From: Schlesneria sp.
Lineage (GTDB): Bacteria; Planctomycetota; Planctomycetia; Planctomycetales; Planctomycetaceae
Assembly (NCBI GenBank): GCA_028291515.1
Contig: JAQGHU010000026.1
Location: 46,730-110,729 of the forward strand
DNA: 64,000 nt
Direction of reading: 5' to 3'
The translations under genes were made by a program, and so were the position numbers. The stretch's first letter is position 1, and the number at the start of each line of letters is the position of its first letter. Below the pieces are notes generated by a model, which was not told the DNA's origin, did not search any database, and saw only the letters and a program-made list of their open reading frames with translations. Positions 53,156 to 61,402 of the stretch are shown here, in pieces.

Positions 53156-53217
53156 GGCAAGCGATCCTTATCGAATGAAGGCAATTGTAATTGGATACAA
53201 CTAAATCAACGTGGCGG

Positions 53218-53254
53218 GCCACGGATTTCGAGTCTTCGACATGGCCGTGTCTTT
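53218..53254. repeat. dispersed hairpin repeat, copy A
   Basis: A CACGG/CCGTG inverted repeat encloses GAGTCTTCGACA. A second copy with about 85 percent identity lies at 62440-62468, and the flanks also agree (TCTTTG versus CTTTTG). It lies between the DUF1559 and lipoprotein genes and could act as a processing or attenuation site. Confidence 0.6.
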
Positions 53255-53337
53255 GACTGAGGACCGGCCACCCCGAAAACGGAGAGACCGTGGCACCCAA
53301 TCCAAATCCAAGACAACCCTTATCACGAACGGCTTAT

Positions 53338-54351
53338 TTAGAAGTCACCGACGGGTTCAGATCCACCGCGACTTCCCAGACCTTGCCATAGCTGCAAATC
53401 CATGTTTTCAGACGCGAACCGAACAGCACCATCCGCCATGACAACATGGACGCCACCGGTGTGATAGCTTCGCGCCGCGGCATAGGATGTGATCATGGAC
53501 GCAATGCCGTTTGGTGTGCTCGTGCAGGGCATGTTCTCGGAAGGCATCGAGCGGCATCCCCACAGCAGATCGGCAACGGACGAATTCGGCCCGGTCTGAG
53601 AGCTGAAAATATTAGCTCCCATCGAACCATAAGACCACGTTCCGCGGATATCGGCTGTCGATGGACCATTGCTGCTCGGTGTCCGGTAACGCAGTTCGCT
53701 CAGCAGCAGTGTGTTTGAAGAGCCGTCCGTGATGTCAGCCATCGAGATCCGGGAGTTGTTTCCGAACACACCACCAAGGGCGGGCTGTGTCGTGTTGGCG
53801 TATCCGTAAGTTGATTTTCCGTAACAAGCGGCATAATTGCCCCGCGCCAGATCTTCCATTCCAGTGCCATTCGATAGACGTTCGTCATTTCGGGGGTGCG
53901 TGGGGCAATCCATTATTCCCAGATGCGAATTCCCGATGGGAGTCGCCGCGTACGTTCCATTCCCGAACCAATCGACTGCCTCTGGTCTTTCGGCCACGAT
54001 CTTGGCGAAGTTGTCATAGAGAGCCGCTTGATCAACATAGGGCAATATAAAGCAGATCCACGGCCCGCCGATTCCTGCGCCCCCGCCACCATTGTGGCCG
54101 TTCACATCGTCCGGCCCACTGGCGGAACCATTCACCGTGCCCGGTGGGAACACGCCGGCAGAACTCAAATAGTTGTGCAGCCCCAACCCCAATTGCTTCA
54201 GCTTGTTGCGACACTCAGTACGTCGAGCGGCCTCGCGGGCTTGTTGAACAGCGGGAAGCAGCAGTGATACCAGCACACCAATTATGGCGATCACGACAAG
54301 CAGCTCGATCAACGTAAATCCCCGACGGCGCCGGTGCATCAGTGGCATCAT
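53338..54351 (-). CDS. DUF1559 family prepilin-like protein
   Basis: The 337-residue protein has a type IV prepilin leader ([21 protein letters not shown]; cleavage after Gly, Phe at +1, Glu at +5) and [13 protein letters not shown], both DUF1559 signatures. The C-terminal H-X9-DG motif appears as [12 protein letters not shown]. Such pilin-like proteins are abundant in Planctomycetes and are among the best phylum markers. The ATG at 54351 is favoured because GAGGAGA lies 9 bases upstream; the frame starts at 54369. Confidence 0.92.
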   Translation of the reverse strand: MMPLMHRRRRGFTLIELLVVIAIIGVLVSLLLPAVQQAREAARRTECRNKLKQLGLGLHNYLSSAGVFPPGTVNGSASGPDDVNGHNGGGGAGIGGPWICFILPYVDQAALYDNFAKIVAERPEAVDWFGNGTYAATPIGNSHLGIMDCPTHPRNDERLSNGTGMEDLARGNYAACYGKSTYGYANTTQPALGGVFGNNSRISMADITDGSSNTLLLSELRYRTPSSNGPSTADIRGTWSYGSMGANIFSSQTGPNSSVADLLWGCRSMPSENMPCTSTPNGIASMITSYAAARSYHTGGVHVVMADGAVRFASENMDLQLWQGLGSRGGSEPVGDF

Positions 54352-54601
54352 GGCAGGAAATCTCCTCATAAGACTTCGGTAGGAAGGATCAGCGGAAAAA
54401 GAGCAATCGCCCGTTGCCGAGCGTCGCGCAGGATGCCGTTGATATGTGAAAAGTTTATGAGGATGTGGTGAGTTCTAGATCACGACCGACATTCTGAAGT
54501 TCTACTGAACCCCTGATTTCATGGAGAAATTAGCACAAACTTCGCATTTCCGAAGAAACGGGTCGGCGCTGCAAAGATCTGAAAAGAAGGGACGGGCGCG
54601 A

Positions 54602-54997
54602 TCAGCGGGAACTCAACATCTCGACGATGGGTTCGTTCGCCTCAGGAAACTTTAACGCTTGCAGCTCGCGCGCCGCGATCCAGCGGAAACCCTGGTGATC
54701 GTCGCGAAGAGACAACAAATTCACCGGGTGGCAAAGGAAAAAATGCAGGTCAACTGTTGCATGCGGGTATGTGTATTCGCGTCTCAGCATCAGGCGGCCG
54801 ACTTCAACCGCCAACCCTGTCTCTTCTCGAGTTTCTCGAACCGCACACGCTTCAGCCGTTTCGCCCGGCTCGCACTTGCCGCCCGGAAACTCGGCGTATC
54901 CGGGCAGCGGGCTCTCGGGACCGCGAGTCCCCACCAGATAGCGGCCGTCATGCTCGACAATCGCAATGCCGATGCGCTTCGGTGGGGAACTGGTCAT
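54602..54997 (-). CDS. Nudix hydrolase, MutT-like
   Basis: The 131-residue protein carries a complete Nudix box: GGKCEPGETAEACAVRETREE followed by TGL, meeting the G-x5-E-x7-R-E-x-x-E-E-x-G pattern (given here in two pieces). Start ATG 54997 is 28 bp after the fabI stop; a longer frame to 55048 would overlap fabI. Nudix proteins hydrolyse nucleoside diphosphate-linked compounds; MutT removes 8-oxo-dGTP. Size and WIAARE-like C-terminus fit the MutT/dGTPase group. Confidence 0.88.
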   Translation of the reverse strand: MTSSPPKRIGIAIVEHDGRYLVGTRGPESPLPGYAEFPGGKCEPGETAEACAVRETREETGLAVEVGRLMLRREYTYPHATVDLHFFLCHPVNLLSLRDDHQGFRWIAARELQALKFPEANEPIVEMLSSR

Positions 54998-55025
54998 AGC
55001 TTGATCGTCAGAAGTTGGCAACGGT

Positions 55026-55841
55026 TCATGCGCCAGCCAGCTTGGCATCCCCTGGAGGAGCTCCCATGACGTGATAGCCGCTGTCGACGTGCAGCGTCTC
55101 GCCGGTCACGCCCGTGGACATGTCACTCAGCAGGTAAACGGCACTCTTGCCGACTTCTTCCAAGCTGACGTTGCGTCGCAATGGCGACAGCGCGTCATAC
55201 ATCTCCAGCATCTTGTCGAAGTCCTTCACGGCCGAACCCGACAGAGTCTTGATGGGACCCGCACTCAAACCGTTGACGCGAATCTTGCTCTGACCGAATT
55301 CGTGAGCCAGATAGCCAACCGACGACTCCAGCGCGGCCTTGCACAGACCCATCACGTTGTAACCCGGGATGACGCGTTCACCACCCAGATAGGTCAGCGT
55401 CAGAATACTGCCGCCGTTGGGCATCACGTCCTTCGCTCGCTTACAAACCGCCATCAGGCTGTAGACGCTGATGTCCATCGAAGTCTTGAAGCCTTCGCGG
55501 CTGCAGCAGTGAACTGGCCCCTTCAGGTCTTCCAGCGGAGCGTAGGCGATCGAGTGGACCACGAAATCCAACTCACCGAAAGTTTCCTTCGCCGCGGCAA
55601 ATGCCGCGTCAATATCCGCATCGACTTGAACGTCGCACGGCATGAACAGTTTCGGATTGAACTGCTCCACGCACTTGCGAACGCGACGAGCCATCTTGGG
55701 ATTGGCAGGATCTTTGTCTGGCAGATGAGTGAACCCGAGTTGAGCTCCCTCTTTGAAGAGTTGCTCGCTGATTCCCCAGGCGATTGAGTAATCGTTGACC
55801 ACACCCAGAACCAGGCCACGCTTGCCGTCCATCAAACCCAT
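55026..55841 (-). CDS. fabI: enoyl-[acyl-carrier-protein] reductase
   Basis: FabI performs the last reduction in fatty-acid elongation with NADH or NADPH. The 271-residue SDR protein has [18 protein letters not shown] (cofactor loop), [33 protein letters not shown] with the Tyr-x6-Lys catalytic pair (read from Y in GYNVMG), and AGPIKTLSG. The ATG 55841 has AAGGA 10 bases upstream; the frame extends to 55979 without homology. It precedes the Nudix gene in the same direction. Confidence 0.93.
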   Translation of the reverse strand: MGLMDGKRGLVLGVVNDYSIAWGISEQLFKEGAQLGFTHLPDKDPANPKMARRVRKCVEQFNPKLFMPCDVQVDADIDAAFAAAKETFGELDFVVHSIAYAPLEDLKGPVHCCSREGFKTSMDISVYSLMAVCKRAKDVMPNGGSILTLTYLGGERVIPGYNVMGLCKAALESSVGYLAHEFGQSKIRVNGLSAGPIKTLSGSAVKDFDKMLEMYDALSPLRRNVSLEEVGKSAVYLLSDMSTGVTGETLHVDSGYHVMGAPPGDAKLAGA

Positions 55842-56069
55842 GTTGCCAATCCTTCCGCAGTCGACATCAATGGATGTCACGCCAATGCCACCAACCAAAA
55901 TAAAGAGCGGTTTCCCGGCTCGTTCCAAGGTCACTTCATCGGGAGCCGTGCCAGCAGGTTCTAACCCATGATCAGCCAACCCTTAACCACGAATCCCAAA
56001 GCGTCAGAATAACGACCACCGCCAAATCGGGCAACCGCCGACAGATTCAACTCATTTCTCGGTAGTGGG

Positions 56070-56540
56070 TCAGTTTGAAATAAGATTCAAATTCGTAGGT
56101 GGCGCGGATGTTTCCCGCTTGCGTGGCTTCCAAAGAATCAGGTGGGCGGAAAGAAGGGTTAGGGGAATCGCAAAAGGCCAATAAGGGATAAGAACTACGT
56201 CCGTATTGTTGAATACGCCCTTCCCGACACCAAAGCCGAGAACGTGAATCTGCCACGTAATCAGGTGCGTCGCGGGATCGGGGTGCGTATCGCCGACGTG
56301 TAAGTATCCCCAAGACCAAGACGGAGGCGGCGGCTTGAAGCTGGAAGCACTCAGATCAGTATGATCAATCCAACCGAATGAGCCGGGTGTCGTCACTAGC
56401 ACTCGAAAGACATCTTTGCGATACAGGCGGACTTGGTCGAGAATCATGAAGCTTCTCGCCCACATTCCTGTAACCGCCAGCGCCATCACCAGCGTGACTA
56501 CCCCCACCTTTCGTTGCCAGCCGTGGAAGAATGACCACAT
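56070..56540 (-). CDS. small membrane protein, paralog A of a planctomycete family
   Basis: The 156-residue protein opens MWSFFHGWQRKVGVVTLVM (N-terminal membrane helix), continues into MWARSFMILDQVRLYRKD and ends with a second hydrophobic segment (LIPYWPFAIPLTLLSAHLILW) and PTNLNLISN. It is clearly paralogous to the protein at 56882-57382 (same start pattern, same L-L-S-A-x-L-I-L-W and x-N-x-x-I-S-N end). Function is unknown. Flanking sequences are also shared (see findings). Confidence 0.68.
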   Translation of the reverse strand: MWSFFHGWQRKVGVVTLVMALAVTGMWARSFMILDQVRLYRKDVFRVLVTTPGSFGWIDHTDLSASSFKPPPPSWSWGYLHVGDTHPDPATHLITWQIHVLGFGVGKGVFNNTDVVLIPYWPFAIPLTLLSAHLILWKPRKRETSAPPTNLNLISN

Positions 56541-56559
56541 GATTCACTCCCTGTAAAAC

Positions 56560-56587
56560 GAACAAACCCCAGCTTATCGCCGGGGCT
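56560..56587 (-). terminator. rho-independent terminator upstream of paralog A
   Basis: On the minus strand CCCCGGC-GATAA-GCTGGGG forms a seven-base-pair stem (one G-U) followed by TTTGTTCGTTTT. It sits after the transposase remnant and directly before the paralog A start, so it probably ends transcription coming from the mobile remnant. Confidence 0.65.
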
Positions 56588-56613
56588 GTTCGACTACGAT
56601 GGCAAGCGAGCCG

Positions 56614-56872
56614 TCAGGCCAGATTATATGTCCGAAGCAACCCGACCATTTCTTCAATTGTCCAGACATGATCGCTGACGCCAGCCTTCATTGCTGGAGT
56701 TGACCGCAGCGTCTGATGAATGCGGCAGAAGTTGTAGTGCATGAAGTGCAACGCAATCGCGTGCGCGTGGTTTTCGATCTTCTTCGAGAACGCATTGGTC
56801 AATCTGGTGAAGCGGCAAATCTTCATTCGCATCGTTAGGTTCTGTCGCTCGACGTAGCTGGTCGAAACGTGA
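56614..56872 (-). pseudogene. C-terminal remnant of an IS1-like DDE transposase
   Basis: The frame reads HVSTSYVERQNLTMRM (upstream of the first Met at 56832) and continues with NAFSKKIENHAHAIALHFMHY then TPAMKAGVSDHVWTIEE. This is the typical C-terminus of IS1-like transposases in planctomycetes and proteobacteria. The N-terminal helix-turn-helix and most of the DDE region are missing. The break occurs at CCCACTACC, a sequence also ending the paralog cassettes. Confidence 0.8.
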
Positions 56873-56891
56873 GGTAGTGGGTCAGTTTGAA
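56873..56891. repeat. 19-bp direct repeat shared by both paralogs
   Basis: GGTAGTGGGTCAGTTTGAA occurs here at 56873-56891 and identically at 56061-56079. Each copy spans the stop codon and last codons of one paralog gene and its immediate 3' flank. The sequences then diverge; the copy here runs into the transposase remnant. Confidence 0.85.
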
Positions 56892-57382
56892 TTAATATTC
56901 GGATTCGTGGGTTGATCGGACGGTTTCGCCCTTCGTCGCATCCAGAGGATCAGGTAGGCAGACAACAGGGTCACGGGGACAATGAGCAACATCAAGGGAA
57001 CGCGCCACAGAGACACCCTGACTGAATCTGCCACAGGATATACCAAGCGTTGGTCTGAGACCGAAACTTCGATGCCCGACAATTCATATTTTGACAGATA
57101 CTTGTGATCGGTGACCGCATCTGCAGGTATGTACTTTGCGGTCTTCCACCAGACCGTCTGCCAAAATGTTTCCGGATCAGGATCAGGAAATGGAAATGAA
57201 TGGATAGTTCGCGACCAGCTAAGCTGACCGCCTCCTATGGTCAACCGGTAATCATTCTGAAAGAAGTAGCCCAGATCGTCAGAGATCGCATAGCTTCGAA
57301 ACCAGATGACCATCAAGGCACATGCAAAGAGTACCAGCATGCTGCCAGTCTTCCGTCGCCAACCGCGAAAGAATTCACGCAT
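56882..57382 (-). CDS. small membrane protein, paralog B
   Basis: From ATG 57382 the 166-residue protein opens MREFFRGWRRKTGSMLVLF and runs through IWFRSYAISDDLGYFFQND. Its second hydrophobic segment is LLIVPVTLLSAYLILWMRRR and it ends PTNPNINSN. It is a diverged copy of paralog A. Gene-start flanks share AAACGAACAAACC, and the 3' ends share the 19-bp repeat. The frame extends to 57523 but enters the IS4 element, so the later start is right. Function is unknown. Confidence 0.68.
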   Translation of the reverse strand: MREFFRGWRRKTGSMLVLFACALMVIWFRSYAISDDLGYFFQNDYRLTIGGGQLSWSRTIHSFPFPDPDPETFWQTVWWKTAKYIPADAVTDHKYLSKYELSGIEVSVSDQRLVYPVADSVRVSLWRVPLMLLIVPVTLLSAYLILWMRRRAKPSDQPTNPNINSN

Positions 57383-57417
57383 GGCATGCCCCATGAAACG
57401 AACAAACCTCGGCGGGG

Positions 57418-59077
57418 TGGCCGGGGCTGGAGCGCTTGGACTTACCCACATTTGAGCTGCATGGCGACGAAGCCTCTGACGGCGAGGATCAGTTTGTCGA
57501 GGCCGCGCCAGAGGGTGATCCATCCCGGTTCGCCGTCGCCTGTGCGCAGGAGAAAACCGCCGAGTCCTGCCAGATGCCGAAAGAAGTCACGCACGGTGAT
57601 TCGCTTCCTTTTCCGGAGGGCACTGAGCATCTTCAGCCACATCTTCGGGACGACGCGGGCCGCAGGAAGCTCCGGATGTGTGGTCGCGATGGTCTTCAGT
57701 TGCAGCAACCGCAGAGCCAGGACGCACGTGATACCAGCCACGGCTTCCAGCCGATGGGCTTCCAGGTATTGCCGGGCTTCTAACCGACAACCTGTTTGGA
57801 TCGCCTTGTGGAATTCCTCAATGAGCCACCTTTTTTCGTAGTACTCAATCACCTGCCACGCCTCATCGAAGCTGGCCATCGGCAGCGAGGTCCACAGCAC
57901 CCAATGCAGTGGTTTAACGCCTTGAGGGGGACGGATCTCACGGACTTCGACGACCCCTTGTGTCAGTTCGGTGAAGTCGATGCGGCGTTGATACTTCGTG
58001 CGCCGCTTCGGACAGCGCAGAGTGACTCGCGTGAAGCGAACATGCAGCCTTGCGGTTCGCGCCGGATGTTTCTTCGTCGCGCGGACCGACAAGGTATAGG
58101 CCCCGGACAAGGGTTGCTGCTCCAGCGTCTTGCGTAAAGAACGCTTTGTGCCGTGATCGTCTTCCACCTTGCGATGCAACTGAGCGGCACGAATGACCCA
58201 GTCCGCACGTTGTTCGCGACAGTGGCAGAACACATCCAGATTGTCCGCGCCACGATCGAAGACATGAATGGAGCGCGATCCTTCGACCGGTGGGCCGACA
58301 TCATCAATGACTCGTCCCCAAACTTCTGATTCTCGGGGACGCTGCAGGGCTTGATACGAATTCTCGCCTTTGGGAGCGGGCTGGCGATAAAACAGCTCCT
58401 GTCCGGCCAGGCCGATAATCTCGCCGCTATCCGCATCGATCATCATCGAGCTGTGAATGAAAAAGCCAAGCCCGTATCCGTCACCCGTAGGACCAAGACC
58501 AGTCACCGAGCGGTGATACCCAAAGTCCGTCTCTGTCGTGTCGCCAATCAGGAGAACAGTCCCGCGAGCCAGGGATCGTGTGCGTTGCCAGTGCGGCGTT
58601 GCCAAAGCTGTGAATGTCACGTCTTCAGCATCGAACAATCGATACATGGCTTTCAAATCCGACCAGTCCTCCGTCTGAGCGGGACCGCTGCCGTCAGGGT
58701 GTTCCGCCATCTGCTGCGCGACTTTGACTGCACGCCGCGTCCGACGCGAATCATTCAGATCGCAACCGCCGAAGTTCTGTTCAGCCCACTGAGCAACATC
58801 CAAGGCAAGATAAGCCACGATACGCATCCGTACTTCTGCTTCTGATGCGACAGCTTTCCGTGCGTCGACTTCAAGGCCGTCAGCGTTCCGTGGCGGCAAT
58901 CTGCCACATCGCAATCGACGTGCCTGCGATCCGCTCTCGGACTGAAGTGGAGCGCAACTCACTGCCAGCTCAAACTTAAAGAAGCGAAATCAACACTCGG
59001 ACCCAGAGCGATCAATTGTAAAAACTGCGTACAAGTTCAAGGGCTGGAGCGGGCTGGACCGCGCTCCAACCCCGGCC
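57418..59077. mobile_element. complete IS4-family insertion sequence with terminal inverted repeats
   Basis: The left end TGGCCGGGGCTGGAGCGC (57418-57435) is matched by the right end 59060-59077 (inverted; 17 of 18 positions identical). The 1,660-bp element contains one transposase gene. No target duplication is visible: flanks CTCGGCGGGG and TCTATGAAGA differ. The left end merges with a GC hairpin upstream of paralog B. Confidence 0.8.
57442..58827 (-). CDS. IS4-family (Tn5/IS50-like) transposase
   Basis: The 461-residue protein is close in length to Tn5 transposase (476). It has WSDLKAMYRLFD in the N-terminal DNA-binding part, LLIGDTTETDFGYH (first Asp, D-T-T), HVFDRGADNLD (second Asp) and YYEKRWLIEEFHKAIQTGC with the Y-x2-R-x3-E-x6-K signature and final Glu. 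All catalytic residues are present, so the element could be active. Start ATG 58827; an in-frame start at 58962 is less likely. Confidence 0.92.
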   Translation of the reverse strand: MRIVAYLALDVAQWAEQNFGGCDLNDSRRTRRAVKVAQQMAEHPDGSGPAQTEDWSDLKAMYRLFDAEDVTFTALATPHWQRTRSLARGTVLLIGDTTETDFGYHRSVTGLGPTGDGYGLGFFIHSSMMIDADSGEIIGLAGQELFYRQPAPKGENSYQALQRPRESEVWGRVIDDVGPPVEGSRSIHVFDRGADNLDVFCHCREQRADWVIRAAQLHRKVEDDHGTKRSLRKTLEQQPLSGAYTLSVRATKKHPARTARLHVRFTRVTLRCPKRRTKYQRRIDFTELTQGVVEVREIRPPQGVKPLHWVLWTSLPMASFDEAWQVIEYYEKRWLIEEFHKAIQTGCRLEARQYLEAHRLEAVAGITCVLALRLLQLKTIATTHPELPAARVVPKMWLKMLSALRKRKRITVRDFFRHLAGLGGFLLRTGDGEPGWITLWRGLDKLILAVRGFVAMQLKCG

Positions 59078-59531
59078 ATCTATGAAGAACGAGTTGTCAA
59101 GAGTTGGATGCAGAAAAGCATTTCACCAAGGTGGAGATTCCCGTCGCCGTCAGCATCGCTCGGTACGTCCCCTCGCCCGAACTTGGCGTCTTGCGACATT
59201 GGTGGCAGATTCTCTGAGCCTGAGGCGGAGCGAGGTCTTCGCTTTTGCCTGTGTTGTATCTCGAGTTGGGCCGACAAGACGGAAGACGCTCAACCATCTA
59301 TTCAGGATCGTTCGGCGACGTGGACCAGGCCACGAGGGAAGCATGTCCTACGAAACAAAATTCAAAGGGGACGCCGCCATTCACCCTGACGAGACTCGAT
59401 AGAGTAAGGGCCATCGGCTCCTGGCTGGGGTCGGGGTCATCCCAAGTCGTCTTGACTGACTCGTTGTGATCGCGGGATTGCAAAGGTTACTGCAGGCGGT
59501 GTTCTCCAAGGAGGACTTCGATCAAAGATGT
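59078..59531. other. gene-poor gap between the IS4 and IS110 elements
   Basis: A minus-strand 65-codon frame (59080-59277) contains DADGDGNLHLGEM, an EF-hand/dockerin-like calcium loop, and could be the tail of a lost gene. The rest shows nothing recognisable. The downstream end of the IS110 element, and possibly its guide-RNA region, should lie near 59500 or left of it. Confidence 0.4.
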
Positions 59532-60602
59532 TCAGGTGCGTGCTTGAGCAGGCTTCACGGGAGGACTCGATCCGGCAGTCGACGCCGGGCTGACAGTGAT
59601 CTCCCGATAGACCTGCTGATTCTTCAACAGGGTGACACAGAGCGTCAATAGCCTCCGACTGACGGCCACGATCGCTTTTTTGGTACCGATCCGCCTTTTG
59701 AGGTTCTCGTAGATCGCGCGCCACTTCGGCGAACGCTTCACCAGTTGCCAGGCGGCCTGCACAAGCACCCAGCGCAACAACGGCGACCCGGTCTTCTCGA
59801 TGTGCAAGCTCTTGCGTTTCCCAGCGGACTCTCGCTGACCCGGTGCCAGACCGGCATACGCCACGACTTTCTTCAACGAGGAAAAGCGACGTGGATCGGC
59901 CAGTTCTGCCAGCACGACTTCACTGGTCACAGGGCCCACCCCCGGAATAGTCCGCAACAGTGCCCGGTCAAACTGTTCCTGGTCCGATCCCGATTTGGCG
60001 AACTCGCGCACCTGCTTGTCCACGGCTTGCAGGCGCTCGATCAGGCCAGTCCATTCGTCAACCAGTTGATCCAGGCAGAACCGGTCCACGTCCGAGACCG
60101 CAGCGGTCTTCAACCACGCCTGACCGACTTCCGTGAACAGGTCGCTTCGGTCCAGGTTATAGTCGCTGAGGATCCGGCGGATCTTGTTGCGGACACCAGT
60201 GATCTTGCGCTGCCAGAACTGACGTTGCCGTACCAATTGACGATGAGCGCGCTGACGCGGTGTCGGGCGATACGACGCCGGAATCTGGTCTAGCGCCAGC
60301 ATCTCGGCCAGAACCTTGGCATCCAGTTTGTCGCTCTTGCGAGTGCTCTCCGCGATCACTCGCAACTTACCGGGGTGAGCCAGGACGACCCGCTGGGTCA
60401 GAGGCTCCACCAGTTGCACGAACCATTCGTAACTGGCGGTCGCTTCGACCGTCAATTGAAACTCCCCCTGACTCTTGAGGAAGGCCACGATCTGTTCGGA
60501 CATCAGATTGGTAAATCGTCTCCGAGACAGCATTTTTCGAGATGCGTCCACGACAACCAGTGTGATAGTGTGCTTGTGGAGGTCGACGCCGACAAAGTTC
60601 AT
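59532..60602 (-). CDS. IS110-family DEDD recombinase
   Basis: The 356-residue protein (ATG 60602, AAGGA upstream) has the DEDD_Tnp N-terminal domain (FVGVDLHKHTITLVVVD; TVEATASYEWFV; HPGKLRVIAESTRKSDKLDAKVLAE) and the C-terminal Transposase_20 domain (LLRTIPGVGPVTSEVVLAEL, RFSSLKKVVAYAGLAP). The catalytic residues are Asp in GVDLHK, Glu in TVEATAS, and Asp-x-x-Asp in KSDKLDAK; the serine in the C-terminal domain is expected in the GLAPGQRES segment. Family elements have no inverted repeats and use a structured RNA from a non-coding end to choose targets. Confidence 0.93.
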   Translation of the reverse strand: MNFVGVDLHKHTITLVVVDASRKMLSRRRFTNLMSEQIVAFLKSQGEFQLTVEATASYEWFVQLVEPLTQRVVLAHPGKLRVIAESTRKSDKLDAKVLAEMLALDQIPASYRPTPRQRAHRQLVRQRQFWQRKITGVRNKIRRILSDYNLDRSDLFTEVGQAWLKTAAVSDVDRFCLDQLVDEWTGLIERLQAVDKQVREFAKSGSDQEQFDRALLRTIPGVGPVTSEVVLAELADPRRFSSLKKVVAYAGLAPGQRESAGKRKSLHIEKTGSPLLRWVLVQAAWQLVKRSPKWRAIYENLKRRIGTKKAIVAVSRRLLTLCVTLLKNQQVYREITVSPASTAGSSPPVKPAQART

Positions 60603-60828
60603 GAGAGTGTTCCTTCTGTGACAGGTGACTGGACGTTTAGGCACTTCCAGCATCACTTGATCAACCACCGAAGTCACTCACCTTTTCGGCGCGACCTCCG
60701 TTCTTCATAGGTTCACCCTGCCGAGCATGCAAGGTAACTTGCCCGCGATCATCGACGGGCATCCAGCCAACACTTTGAACCGCCAGCGACGGTGGGTCAA
60801 GTTGACCGGCTGGTTCAGCATTTCTTCA

Positions 60829-60854
60829 CCACGAAGGACACGAAGAGCACGAAG
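60829..60854. repeat. 26-bp inverted-copy repeat, left copy (partner 62307-62332)
   Basis: CCACGAAGGACACGAAGAGC continues as ACGAAG here and reappears as an exact reverse complement at 62307-62332. The two copies flank the IS3 element and the GxxExxY remnant. This word is familiar from many planctomycete intergenic repeats. Confidence 0.85.
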
Positions 60855-60860
60855 GGGGAG

Positions 60861-61010
60861 AGTACGAGACACTCCATCTTTGAGCCTCCTCGTATTGAAG
60901 TTGATGAAGATTTCGATCTGGATGTCGGCCAACTTCATGTATGTCATCAGTTGAGCTTCGTCAAATCCCCTGATCATCTCGACAGGATTTGGTCGACCTC
61001 GATGGTACAA
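60861..61010 (-). pseudogene. C-terminal remnant of a GxxExxY protein
   Basis: The frame reads DEAQLMTYMKLADIQIEI followed by FINFNTRRLKDGVSR. This is the last 45 residues of the four-helix GxxExxY family (normal length about 125), whose function is unknown. The N-terminal half is missing; the IS3 element begins 30 bp upstream. The frame runs on to 60705, but that part is non-coding repeat. Confidence 0.75.
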
Positions 61011-61105
61011 CCGATTACTCGACTGGGAAACTCGTCAAATGGACTTGCCCAAGAAAAGTGGGCGCGAGGAAAAGCGTAGTATGCTAATCCTTGAGGAGTC
61101 CGCAG

Positions 61106-61402
61106 ATGTCGAAAGAGCGTCGTGTGTTTAGTGCTGAGTATAAGCGAGAAGCGTTAAGCTTGATTCTGAAGCAGCAGCTTTCGATCGCGGAAACGGCTCG
61201 CCGCCTGGGAATTAATCCGAACCTGCTGTACCGATGGAAGGCGCAGTTGGCCAGCGAAGGAGAACAAGCGTTTCCAGGGCCGGGGCAGCAGACAGCCCAG
61301 GAGGCGGAACTGGCGAAGTTGCGTCGTGAGAACGAACAGCTGCGGATGAAACGAGATATTTTAAAAAAAGCGACGGTCTTCTTCGCGAAGGAGTCGCGAT
61401 GA
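61106..61402 (+). CDS. IS3 OrfA (HTH protein)
   Basis: The 98-residue product (ATG 61106 with GAGGAG 7 bases upstream) has a Tnp_1/HTH_Tnp domain (FSAEYKREALSLIL, SIAETARRLGINPNLLYRWK) and a leucine-zipper tail (ELAKLRRENEQLRMK). OrfA binds the ends. A run of seven A (61363-61369) lies in the codon context A-AAA-AAA. The -1 frame is open from there into OrfB, so programmed frameshifting to an OrfAB fusion is possible. Confidence 0.93.
   Translation: MSKERRVFSAEYKREALSLILKQQLSIAETARRLGINPNLLYRWKAQLASEGEQAFPGPGQQTAQEAELAKLRRENEQLRMKRDILKKATVFFAKESR

Noticed and set aside
55071..55787. 238-codon + strand ORF opposite fabI
   Set aside because: Shadow of an unmistakable FabI gene.
56070..59531. 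Possible defence island around the paralogous membrane proteins
   Set aside because: No nuclease, helicase, reverse transcriptase or toxin-antitoxin signature was seen; the surrounding genes are transposases.
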